From Allomyces arbusculus (taxonomy: Eukaryota > Blastocladiomycota > Blastocladiomycetes > Blastocladiales > Blastocladiaceae), in the NCBI GenBank assembly GCA_027604705.1, contig JADHYV010000019.1:62001-126000 (forward strand): a DNA stretch of 64,000 nt, read 5' to 3'. The notes under the pieces were generated by a model. That model saw nothing but the letters and a program-made list of their open reading frames with translations. It had not been told where the DNA came from and did no database searches. Of the stretch, positions 11,694-24,300 are shown in pieces. A program made the position numbers and the translations under genes. How positions within the stretch are numbered: position 1 is the stretch's first letter; every line of letters begins with the position of its first letter.

Positions 11694-12304
11694 TGGAATG
11701 GACGCGACTGATGGGTGGAATCGTGTTGGGGACGGGTGAGCAGCACGATGAACTGTGAATAAGTATTGACTTTGGAGCCGATAGGTGATGGCACTTCCGC
11801 ACACCAGACTGGTGGGCCAGATGGTCGCACAACCGAGAGGATAACGCCGGCGTCCGTCTCAGCCGCCATTCCCCGACACCACGAACCGCACACCAAGTCT
11901 CGCGCGACGATGGCCCTTCAATCCATTCCTCGGCCGCGCCGCAGGCCCTACATCACGGCCAGCATCACGGCCAGCCCGCCCGCTTCTTGGCTGGACCAGT
12001 CCTGCACAACGGCCAACGTCTTTCACTGTGGAGACTTTGGCCGCTTGCCAAGACGGCCTTGTTCGGTTCGTCGCGACTCTTTGTTGGCGTTGACAACAAG
12101 CAGAACATGGCACTGGCTGCCCGCCTTGCCCAGGCGAGCGCTTCATGTCGCTGACATGATTAACTGTGCTCAAGCGTATCAAGTAGGCAAACTAAACACG
12201 GCGCGTCGCGTTGAGACAAAATGTGTTGAAGAACAATAGCATTGTGTCTTACTCAACAGAAATGCTAAGAACAAATCGAAACTTCATACATCACAAGCGT
12301 TCTC
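11694..12304. other. Convergent intergenic region (CNG channel / giant protein)
   Basis: This stretch separates two converging genes and should hold both 3' UTRs. I see no RNA gene, repeat or credible coding region in it. Confidence 0.55.
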
Positions 12305-15300
12305 TCACGCCCACGGCACGTTCGCCTCCACTGAGACCTCTTCGGATCCGCTACCAAACTCAGGGAACGGCACAATCTCGCAACCATTCAGACCTGGCCG
12401 CAGCTGCACGATGCGTGCCCATGCCTCGCGGTATTGTAGCCGAGTAGTTTTCAGCAGCTTGGCGTTCACCAGCGCATTATGGTCAGCTGGCGTCATCGCC
12501 CTTGTTGCTTCATCGAAAACGGCCATGGCAATGACGCGGAATGGATGCGGGTCGGTCTCCGTCAGCTCACGAAGCAAGTCCCCAATCGTCCTGTCATACG
12601 CCGTTATGTCGGCCCCCCCATCAGAGACCATCCACCTCGCTTGTTGACTACTGTGCGTGTCAAACCGCCAGTGTCGGGACGTGAACGTGCACGAGTCGTT
12701 GGATTCCCACTTCGGGTCGAGGCGGAGGATGTGCGTGCCACGCATGAACGGGTGGGCGCGGCGGTAGAGGTCTTCATGAACCAACGACTTCCCATCCCAA
12801 GTGAAGCGTGCGTCGCCGCAAAGATCCTCAAACCTGCGCTCCGCCTGGACTCCGACAAAGGGCCGGGACGCGACCTGGAATTTCTTGGTGCCGCTGCACT
12901 CTTTCCAGTGGTTCTCGACGTTCTTGGCCACAAACTGCTGCTTGCACATCCGGCACGTCTCCATTTCGTGGTCACAAACATGCACGAGGTGGTGCGCTCG
13001 GTATTCGCGATGGAACTCGGCCGTGCATTGCGAGTTTGGGCACTTGTCAATCGTGTCGAACTGGGAGCATGGCGCACGACCGTCAACACCCGAGATCAGG
13101 TGGTCGATCAACTTGGACACAGCCACGCTCTTCTCGCCACACGCAAAAGGACACGAGATCGTCACGTCATCGGGCAAATCGTCGAGCAAAATAGTGCCGT
13201 CGATGGCATGCAAGCCAGCACAATCGCCAATCCGGTGCGTCAGCCAGTCGGCAACTGACGTGAATCTTGAGTTCGGATGAACGGGGCACGACAAGTCCAC
13301 ATTCGCCGTGCATTCGTTTGACCAGTGCCGACCAATCTCGCTAGCAGCACATTTCGCGTCGCACCCGTGCGTACCGCAACGTCGCGTGACGCCCGGGCAC
13401 GCTGTAAACAAATGGTCGAGGTACGATTGGCCTGACAGGAACCCGCGCCCGCATCCTTCGTGTTTGCACGGAATGAGCGATGATGGACCGCTGATCGAGT
13501 GATTGGCGCCGATATGAGATCCAAGTTCGGACGGCAGCATGCGTTTGGGACAGAACGGGCAGACGGCCAGCTCCTGCGAGCAATCAGCGACCATGTGCTC
13601 CCCGAGTGCGCGGCGCGGCACCATGGGCGACGTGCACCCTGGTCGCGGGCAGGAAATTGTGGCCTCAGAGCACGAGTTGGACCAGTGTTCGTAAACGCCG
13701 CACAGGCGCACATTCTTGTGGCACAACGGGCACGGCAACTCGTACAGCAAGCACTCGGTGCGCACGTGCTCCTCTTCGTCCTCGCTCGACATGCAAACAA
13801 CACCACAAAACGCGCGACATGGGTACTCGGTCACCACTTCCTCGCGCTCGGCAATCGCTTCGGTCGCGAGTTGGAAAAGCGAAAGCAGTTCGGTTTCCGG
13901 CGACGTGTGGTCCGTCAGCTGCGCAAGGTACCGCGTCTGCGCCTTGGCAATCGACGAACCGTATTCGACTTGATTCCCGTACAACCCGCCCTTGGAATTG
14001 GCGTCGACCTCTTCGATTTGCAGCGGATGATACTGCTTGAAATGCCTCGACTCGTCGCGCTTGATGTACGGTGTGCCGCAATTGGGCACAGGGCAGCATA
14101 CCTTGTTCTTGCTGCACTCAAGGTTCAAATGCGCTGGCTCCTCCGCACGCGAGACCAAAATGCCGCACTCGGCGCAGCTCCGCGGCTTTCCTTTGCACAC
14201 GTGCGCCCAATGGTGCACGAGATTTTTGGGGCCCTCAGCCTCGAAATCGCACAAATGGCACTGGAGCACAGTCCGTCCGTGACACTCGGACAGAATGTGG
14301 TCCCAATCCATGCCATTGCGTTCGCCCACATCGTAAACGGTGCAGCCCGGGATCGGGCACTGGACATGCCGTTTTGGGCACTCGGCCAAGTGCGCCTCGA
14401 GCGAGCGCCACGTTGACCACGAAAACAAACAGCCAAACGGACACGGCTCCAATGCAAGAGCGCCAAACGATTCTGCAGTGGCCAACTTTTCGTTTTTCTT
14501 GACCATGACCGATTTGACTGCAGTGTCGCTGTTGGTGAAGGCTGCCAGAGCCAGGGTGGGACGAGTGTCGGACAGCACAGATGTTACTGATTTGGGCCAT
14601 GCCACGAGCCAAGCCGCGCGCTCCTTTTCTGGCCGAACCTGGAAATCGGGGCACTCGAACTGAACGTGGTGCGCGATTGTGGCCCGAGGTTGCAGCTTGC
14701 CACACGCTGGGCAATCAACGTCGGCCGTCAACTGGTGATCATGCAAGTCCTTGAACTTGTGCAGCAGCTTTGTGCACCCTTCAGCGTTGCAAAGCTTGAA
14801 GGGTCGACACAGGCCGACATGAGCCGCCATGGCACCATCCGGGACAACGCGCTGGCAAACCGGGCACTCGGCCAGCTTGATTGGCAGGAAAGGTGGCGGT
14901 TCGGTGCACTTGCTTGGGTCGAGCTCGCCCTGAAGGCTCGTCTCTGCAAAGTCATTGATGATGCCGCGCAGGACCTCCCATGGGTTGTAGTCGCTGGAAA
15001 TCCCAGGATGCTCCTTGAGCATATTGTCAGGAGGCGTCTTTGGTGCCGACGCAAGATGCTGGTTGAGCGTCTTGGCAAGCTTGGCAAACTCGAACTGAAG
15101 CTCTTTCGCCCATTCAATGCGCATGGCCACCTCCGAGTCGTCAAACCGCTCGAATATCATGTTCTCGAGCGGCTCTTCGATGTACGCAGGTTGAGCGGGC
15201 GGAAGATCGCCGTTCTTGTCGCGGCGGGGCTGGAAATCGAGTGATTTCACCGAAGTCCGACCAAACATCTTCGAGACGTTTTGCACGACGAGATTGGCGA

Positions 15301-18300
15301 GGTACGAGGCGATGGTGCTGAAAAAGTCGGTCGTGATCTCGGTGGCAATTCCGCCCTTGTACTGGTTCCCAAGCAGCGTCACGTCGAAATTGATGAAAAG
15401 CTTGAGGCTCTCGCCCAAAACCCATGCGCCGCCAACATGAAGTTCACGAACTTGGACGAGATTGATATCGTTGAGCATGTTGAGAAGTGTTCCAACGATG
15501 TTGAGGCCAGCTGCGGCACCTGAAACGACAGCGCGGGCTGCAAACACAAAACTCTGAGCCAGCATGCAGACACTCCACTCGAGGGCATTGTCGGCGTTGT
15601 TGGCCGCCTTGTCCAATTCTTCCTGTGCGCTTACCAGAGGCCCATCGACCTTCATGAACATGTCAGTCAATGCCTGGCGGATGGCTTGAAACAGGCAATA
15701 GATAACGTCGGCCTTCTCCGACTTGCCATTGACCATCCTCTCGCCCCAAATCCTGAGATCCACGGCAATTTCGCGCGGCAGGGCCGATGACACTTCGACA
15801 AGCTTGGTCGTGATGCTGCCATTGACGCCATTCGACGGTGTCGGAGTCGCCAGGGACTTCTTGCCAAACTGGACAAACACAGAGCCTTCCAGTACAACAC
15901 GGAAACCGGCCGGGCCGACTGCAAACTGCACCTTGAGGCGGAACAGGGCCCCACCAGATTTGTTTTGGCGGAGTTGCACACGGGCCGTTATCGTCACTTC
16001 CGTGAACAGGTTCAGGTACAATCCAATATCAACATCGAGCCACAGCGTTTTCTTGACTTTGTCCATGATAAAGACCAGCCTGGCGGGCTTCTTAGAGTCG
16101 ATGACGGTCGGGTTCTCGTCGTTGAGACCAGACAAAATCAGGAATGGTGAGCTGCTGTCCGGAAACGAAATCTTGATCGGATCAATCTCGGCCTCCAAAT
16201 CGACGCTGATATCTGTCCAGTTGGCTGCGCCAGCAATGCCCCTGATGCGCCCGTGCGAGCCAAGCAAGCTCCACACACACAAAACCCCAGCACCGACCGA
16301 ATTGGCCTTGTGAAGACCCTTGTCGACAATATCCTTATTGAACGCTGCGACTGTAAACTTGTTGCCGTTGCCGGCGCTGCCTGGTGGCATGGGGTGCTTG
16401 CCGGCCACAATGTCGATCACGTCTTGGTCGATACTCGCAGCCGAATTGACCTTGACAAAGACCCCAAGATGCTCAAGGACTGGCAAATAGTCATCGAGCC
16501 AACTCAAACTGTTCAACACGTCCGCGTCCCTTGTGATAAACATGGCAAACAGACCCGAGAACGTCAAGTTCGTGGCCGTGGCGAAGAAGAAGTTCGGTTG
16601 TGGGAGTGAAATGGCAATGCCCAGCGATGGTTGACGCTTGAGGCCAGGGCTGATCACTTTGAGCGAGCCAGCTGCAATGAGGTTGAAGCCCTTGGTTGAG
16701 CCCACTTCAAACTGGACCTTCACACCACCCAGGTACAAACCCTTGAAGAAGTCATGACATGCGCCGAGATCAATGCAATAATCGGCATCGGTGAGCGGCT
16801 TCTTGGGGTCAGCAATCTGGTGTTGCAGCTCCTTGCACTTGTTGTTGGACTTGGATCCGCCAGCCGTGATTGTTGCTTGTCTTGGAGGCAAAAGATGGAG
16901 TGACGCGCTGAAGCCCGGTGGCACCAAAGCTGCGCTCAGCATGCCGCCAAGTCGCGCCCAGGGCTTACTGTTGACGGAAAGCGTGGTCTCGACTTCGATG
17001 CCAAAGACAAGGGGTTTGGAGCCCGAGATGAACAGATTGCAAACGTCGAAATGCAATGGACCAATCGTGAAGCCAGGCAGCCCAACACGGACAACAAATT
17101 CGCCATGACTGTTGATCGAAATGACGCTCTCGATGCGCTTGTTGGCCAATCCAACAATCGACATGTACTCGCCAAGAACAAGGCAGGTACCCACCTTCAC
17201 TGTCCACCCAGTAGCAATCGGTCTGTCGAGCTGGCCCTGGAGAGACGCAGGCGGCACAAAGTTGACCATGCTTCCAACGTCGGCCATGAATTCCTTGAGC
17301 GGCTTTGACCAATTCCACGACACGTCAATGTACTGGAGCTCGAGCTTGCAATACGAGCTCAAATCGTTCGTGTTGAGCAACTTTCCCAAGAACTCGAGGC
17401 ACTGGACAGGCTCAGCTGGATAGCACCCAACACGGAATCCAATACGGGAGTTGCTCGGTTTATCCACCATAACGACAAGCGGAATAGTCCACGAGCCCAA
17501 CTGCACGTCAGCCACGACAGTGAGATGCAGGTCCTTGCTGCTACTGGCCAGCTGGACTGCGTGCAAAGCCAGACCAATGTTGTTGAGCAGGTTGGCGACC
17601 GTCTCGCTGCCGATTTCCTCGGCCGAAATTCCCGTAATTCCGGTGAAAACGTTGAGAACGGTAATCTCGAGGGGTGGGGAAGCGAGACCGGCGATCTGGA
17701 ACTCTGCACCGTCCTTGCCGCCAAACTGGACCGATCCAACCAGAGCGATGTTGTGCTCCTGGAAGAACGAGGCGCCGTAGAGACCGTCGACATTGGATGT
17801 CAAAGCAAGACCAATCGTCGTCGTGCCGGCAAGCTCGTCCTGCTCGCCCTTGTCGCCCTCCTCGTCGTCGTTTTCGGCCAATTTTTTTTCGGTGGGCTTC
17901 TTGTCCTTGCCAGCCAGTTCCTTGGACGAGGCCGTGCCAATCGCCTTGGTTCCGGACGAGTTTTTGGTCTGTGCCTTGTTGAATCGAGTGACAAACACGG
18001 TCGCAGCGAGTCCTTGCAGCGCCGAATGGATGCCGCCGAGGTTGGTCACGGTAAAGCGGAGCATGAACGCATCCCCAGAGGGCTCAAGCAAGTGCTCAAA
18101 TCGCTTGACGAGTGCCTGGTTGTACTTTTCGAGCGAGTTGCCAAATTTGAGGCCGTTGGGCGTCTCCGGCAGCAGCAATTTACTGGTTGTGCGCGCGAGG
18201 ACAATGTCCACTGCAGACTTGTCTGTTTTCGGGATCCACGGAAGCCGCTTGGCCAACTCATCGAGACTAGCGGATCCATGACCTGCAAGCGCCCACCCCG

Positions 18301-21300
18301 TGACACGTCCGTTTTCACGAACAAGAGACGCGCGCACGGCAAACCTGAACCCATCAAAGTCCAGTGCGGCCTCGAGCTCGTACTGCTTTTTGCCCTCGCC
18401 GCCCGAAAAAACAAGAGCTTTGCAGTTCTTGAGTATGATCGAGAGCTCGGCCGAATCGTCGACCAGCTTGGCCAGGTCGACTCCACCGACCTTGACCGAG
18501 ACGAGCCAGCGTCCTTTCGGGCCTGTGAAATAGCCAAGGCTTACGCCAGCACCGTTCGTGCCCTTGGGCGCCACTACTGCCAAAGTCAAGCGCGAGTACA
18601 TCTCGTCGGCTTGGGTCTGGTCCGACAGATCCTTGGACTCTGACGTGGCCTTTTCCGTCTGCAGCTCGGCCGCGCCCACTGACGTGCTGGGCGACTTGGA
18701 CTCGGTAGAGTCCTTGGGCTTGCGATCTGGCAGACTGGCGTTGGCATTAGCACCCTTGGCGTGCGTGTCGGGTTGGCTGGAGGCTGAATCAACCTTGGAA
18801 CGGCCCTGCTCCGAAGCGAGCTCCTCGCGCACGCTGAGAGCGCTCGCAACCGCCTGAGGATCAGTTTGCGCACGGTGGCGAACACTGAGCGACTGGTCAG
18901 GCATTGGTCGGGTCGTTTCGGTCGCTGCCGAGGAAATAGACGCGTTGGCTCCCTTGACCGGCTTCTTGCCGCTCGGTTCTGACACCGAGGTGTACGCGTT
19001 TGCGGTGGCCGTGGCTTGCTCACTCTCGGCCTCCTTGGTCGCCGACGTGGTCGACTGGTCGATTGGTGAATCGGCGTCGGTAATGGCTAGCGTATCCTTT
19101 TCGTCGTCGGCGCCCATCGATGGCTTGTCGCTAAGCAGCTTGGGCCACTCCTTGGGGCACTTCTTGGAGCGTAGGTACGAGAGCTGGACCTTCACGCCGT
19201 CCTTGGGCAACAAGAATTGCAGCCATTCCGGTGCCGAGTCATGCAGGTTGTACGATTCAAGAGAGAGCTCAAGCTTCGTCTGTTCACCCTTGACCCAGTC
19301 GAACCGCGTCTGGGTCACGATTTTCTTGAGATCGGGCTTGTCACCCCACGACACGGTCACGTCGCTTGCAAGATGCACCGCCAACGCGCCATCCTGCTTC
19401 TTGGGCACAGAAATCTTGCCAATCACAATCCCGTCGAGATCAAACAACTTGTTCCCTCCAGGCAAATGCACTGCGACAACAAATGCGGCTGTGATCTTTC
19501 CATGGCCGTGCGGGTTCCACGCGTCCGACGTGCGCTGCAGCCCGAGAACGACATCGGCGACCAAGATCGTGAATCCGGGGCCTTGAAGGATGTCAGAAGG
19601 GTTGCGACTCGTGAGCGCCGGGAGCAAGGCAATCTTGGTGTCGTCGGCGTCCTCCTCTTCCTCGGCGTCCTCTTCGTCGTCATCCATCGCGTCGTTGGGC
19701 AAGGCGATGCGGTCCTCGGCCTGCTCCCCATCGCGCTCAACGTGAAGCGCCGCGACCCAGTCGATTTCCTTGTCGACAATCTTGCGCGTGAACCGCACGT
19801 CGACGCGACCGGAGTGGTTTTGGCCAATGCGCGCCATGGCAGCGAAATAGCCGCCAATCAACTTCCAGCCGTCGTCGGTCTTGACCATGAGCAGCTCGCC
19901 CGAGCAGTCGCGAACAGACACGGGCGAACTCTCGATGCCCGAGACAGCCACTTTATTGGCCACGTCAAACAGAACCGTCGCAACAGGTGACACGGCCGGA
20001 TGCATGTGCACGGTCACGTCTTGAAGCACCAGGCCGCGGTTTGCCGGGTCGGATCCTTGGATGGGGCAGCCGGGCAGGTCCAAGACGCAATCCACGCCCT
20101 GCTGACGAACCAGCGATAGAGTCGCAGCAGTCATCGTAAAGCTCTTTTTCGACTCCGATTCGACGTGGCGAAACGTGGCGCGACCCTCGACTTGATAATC
20201 GCGCAACAAGCCCAGCGTCTTGGCAATCGTCGCGATCGAACATCTCACGGTCACGTCGACCTGAGCCAAGTCATCATGAAGTAGCTGGGACTTGGCCGCA
20301 TCCGACGACACGGTCACGCACACGTCACGCACGTCGGCCGCGTCCAGCGAAATGCTTGACCAAAAACCGCGAGCGTCAAGACCCGTGAGCGCCGAAAAGA
20401 GCTCGCCTGGTGACGCAAGCAGGTGATAGCTGGGTCGCTTACCCACACCGGCCATGTCGAGGTAGGCGACGCTGCTCTGTTCAAATGCCTTGTCCTTGCC
20501 AATCTTGTCCCACGCCTTGTTCCTCCATTTCGAGGAATCGCCTAGGTCAAGTCCACTGGCCGACTTGACGGTCCAAACCGGGAGTGAATAGTCACGGCCA
20601 GCCTTGTCGCGCGAGCACGGAACAAAGTCGCTGCTGACTTGAATGCGTGTGTCGGTCGTAAAGTCGTCAAACTTGCAGGTGAAATCGACAACGAGCGTGG
20701 CAGCCGGGCCACCCGACGACACCACAAATTGCAGCGGCATGAAATCGAGCGACAATTTGGTCGACTTGGCCAGGGTAGTTAAGCGGTCTGACTTGACGGG
20801 GTACCGCTTGGCGCTGAACTGGAACAATTGGTGGTCCTTGAGCAGAGCGGCGACATGGTCGGAATCGAGGTGATACTTTTCGACGAGCTTGATGGCCGCC
20901 AATGGCGTCGCCGTCGTGCACGGCACGGGCGCGGCCAAGCACAGCGCCAATGGTTGCGACACGTCGGTCAGATGAAGCTGGGCGTCAAACGCCAGCAGCG
21001 TGAGACCATTGTCCGTGCGGCTGACCATGACGCGCTGCTGCGTGAGCGACATGGACGCGTTGCCAAACTTGTACGTGACGTCGTTCGACGCCTCGGTAAA
21101 GACCAGGTCCAGGACACTGCCGACTTTAGACAACTTGGCGTCCACATCGGCCTCAGCCTTATCGGCAACCGACGCAAACAGTTTAAGGAATGGCAGCAAC
21201 TTGTCCACCTCAGTCGGTTTCGCATCACGGTGCGCTGCTCTGGCCTGCGTCAGGCAGGGGCCCATGAGGTCCACCATGTCGAGGCGACGAGGATCAAATG

Positions 21301-24300
21301 CGACGCGATGACGAGACTGCGGCGCAGCTACGCCAGCGTCGGCCTCCACAAGAAGCGACTCGAGCTCGGGGCCATGCATATGTGCGTGGATACCCTCAGG
21401 CAAAAGGTACGTGCGACGCGGCGCGCCGGCAACGTTCTCGACCTTAGCAGAGCCCAGGAGCGCGTTGGTCGCATCGGTGGTCGATTTGGTCGCGTCGGTG
21501 GTGAACTTAGTCACACTGGTAGTGGACTTGTTCGTGTCGGTGGTCGATCTGGTCGCATCGGTGGTCACATTGGTCGCGTCGGCAATCAAGTTACCGATCC
21601 CCACGTTCACCTTGCCCACGACGGCAATACTCGAATCGGCATGGGTTGAGGCCGCGGCAAACGACCGCGCGTGAGGAAGGGACCCAACGCCAGCGGGTGT
21701 CGGGTCCGAAATCAGCACGACACTGGGGTGCTTTTCGAGGTACGACGTGATGGCCAAGACGACGGGCGACTTAACGCCGTCAGGCTGCGCCATGAGGTCG
21801 TGCGACGCCAAAATCATCGACGGCTGGAAACCCGGGACCGCAAACAGGTCCTTCTCCGTCTCCGGGTTTTCATCGCTTGACGCGCAAGGGTTGACGGTGG
21901 ACCGCGGCGACCCGCGACTGCTGATCTTGTGCATCATGAGCGACTGATTCTTGGGCAGCAGGTTGGCAATACCGCGCGCAATATGGATCTCGCCCGCAAA
22001 CGGAACGTCGCTGCACGTCAGCAAACTGAATGGGCCGCCACGGACAAAAAGGCCAATCGAGCCGTGATCGTCGACAGGAGCCTTGCCGTCGGGCCAGTAG
22101 TCGTGCGCCTTGTCGCCATCATGCGCAAAACCGTGGAAAGCGACGCACACGACCGCAGCCACGGCCTCGTCAACGCTCTTGTGACGGCATTTGTCGAGGA
22201 TCTCGACAATCTTCGCCCACTTGTCCTCAATCGACTCGTCCGACGCGCCCTCCTCCTTGTCGCCGTCGGCATTGGTCGAGTCGTTTTCCGCGACCTTATC
22301 GTCACCGCCTTCGGCCGACGGTGGAACTGCGGTGCCGTTGGTGGCATCGTCGGTCTGCGGGAGCGCACCCTTGTCGCCGCCCGACTCCGCGTCGCAATCG
22401 GCGGGCGCTGGGCGAGCCGCCACAGCATGCGCACGGCGACGCGTCTCCACTGTTTTGGCAGCATCAGCGCGTTGATCAGCGTTTTGTCCACCCGATTTCG
22501 TGCCGGGAGCGGGCGCCAAACCGGCCCGTGCCGTCTCCTTGGTGCGATCAGCTCCGCCAATCGTGGCACCTGCGGAATTGGACCGCTTCCTCACCGCGAC
22601 AGCGTCAGTACTAGTGCTCGTGGCAGTCGATGGCTTCGACGACGTTGGGGCGGCAGAGCCAAGCTTGCGCGGGTTCGGCTCGGCGCGCTCACTCGCAGGG
22701 CCCTTGGCCAATGTGCTGGCCTGCGACCTGGCACTGCTATCGCGCGCGCCCGCGGAGCCCGATTTGGCACCGCCGTCCTGCTTGCTCGCCGGGTCCTTGG
22801 CTGGCGTGCTGGCCTGCGACTTGACGTTGTCGCCACCCGACGTGGACGCCTTCTTCACCTCCGAGGTATCACGGCTGGCGGTTGCGTTCGAGCGAGCGCG
22901 TGTCGGTGTGGCCGTGGACGTCGTGGGATTCGCTATGGCATTCGAGCGCGCACGCGTCGCCGTCGTGGACGTGGTGGTTTCTGGTATCATAAAGATCAAC
23001 GTGAGCACACGATTAAGTGACAGCACATCGTGAATCAGGGTGAGGGTGGAGACGTACGTTCTTGAAACCCCTCGTCCACCCGCGGGCGAATCTTGCCGCC
23101 CGCGTCGCCCTTGTCCTTGGTGGCGTTCGGCCCCGTTTCCTTGCCGTCGGAACGATTGGCCTCAATGCTTTTAGTCTCGCTGTCTGCGGCGTCGGTTTCG
23201 CCAGACGTCGCGTCGCCGTTCTTGGTCTCCGTTGCGCCAGCAGAAGCATCCTTGCCATCGTCCTTGCCTGGCAGGTAGGCAAAGCACTCTCTGTACAGAC
23301 GGAACAGCTCCTCCTGCTGGTTTTGGGCAAAAATCTGGTACAGATCGACGCCCGCGAGGAAGCCACGCGGCGGGAACCAGGGCGAGGCCTTGCTGTCGCC
23401 TTTATCATCGGTCATTTTCTCGCCGTCGGTCGAGTCGTCTTCGTCGGCCTTTTCCTCGCCGTCGGACGCGTCGTCGTCCTTGACGTTCTCGCCCTCAGCG
23501 CTTTCGTCGTCACTGGTAGGCTCCTCGCCGACCAACTTGTCGTCGTCCTCTTCGGCGATTTCGTCCTCTTCAGAGTCGTCGTCCTCTTCAGCGTCGTCGT
23601 CCTCCGGCGTTGGCTTTGAGAACCGGCTCGTGTCCATGACGCGACCCTTGAACAGCTCGTCGAGCTTGGCGACCAGTTTGGCCGTCGCAGCATCGGCCGA
23701 CGCGAGGTTGGTCTTGGTGACGCCTTTCGGCACGCGCGAGTGCACGATAAAGTAGGTTTTTTCGAACCGGTCCTTGAGCTTGGCCTCGGCCTTATCGGCC
23801 TTTGCGAGCCACAGCGCCTGGAACGTGCGGGTCAGGCCGCCGACGTGCGCCTCGGCGCCGTTGGTCACGACAAACAGATCGACCGTGAGATCGTGCGCGT
23901 CGAGGTGCTCGAGGAGCATGTGGAAGTCGGTTGCGGTCAGGCCGGCGTCAATGACCATCGTGAAATCGGACTTGCCGGAATCCTTGCCCTCGTCGGGGTC
24001 CTCTTCTTTTTCCTCGTCGTCCTGGTCGTCGTTGGCGTCGGACTCGCCGTCCGTGCCATCGTCGCCGCTTTCCGACTCGGTGCCGTCGTCGTCTGTGCCC
24101 GAGAACGTGCCCGCCTCAGCGGCATCGTCGCCGGATTTCGACGAGTCTTTGTCGCGCGCCGTGTGCGCCGCGCGGTCGGTACCACGCAGCTTGGTCACGC
24201 CGTCGGTGGGTGCGTATGCGCCAGATGCGCCGACACGCCGCGAGACGCCCGAAGCGACCTCGTGCGTGCCCGTGGCCGAATAGACAAGCTTGCCGTTGCT

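Noticed and set aside
21929-23020. A 363-codon plus-strand open frame opposite the giant gene
   Set aside because: It is antisense to the disordered, Ala/Thr-rich part of the giant protein, is Arg/Ala/Gly-rich with no domain, and exists only because stops are rare opposite this GC-rich codon use.
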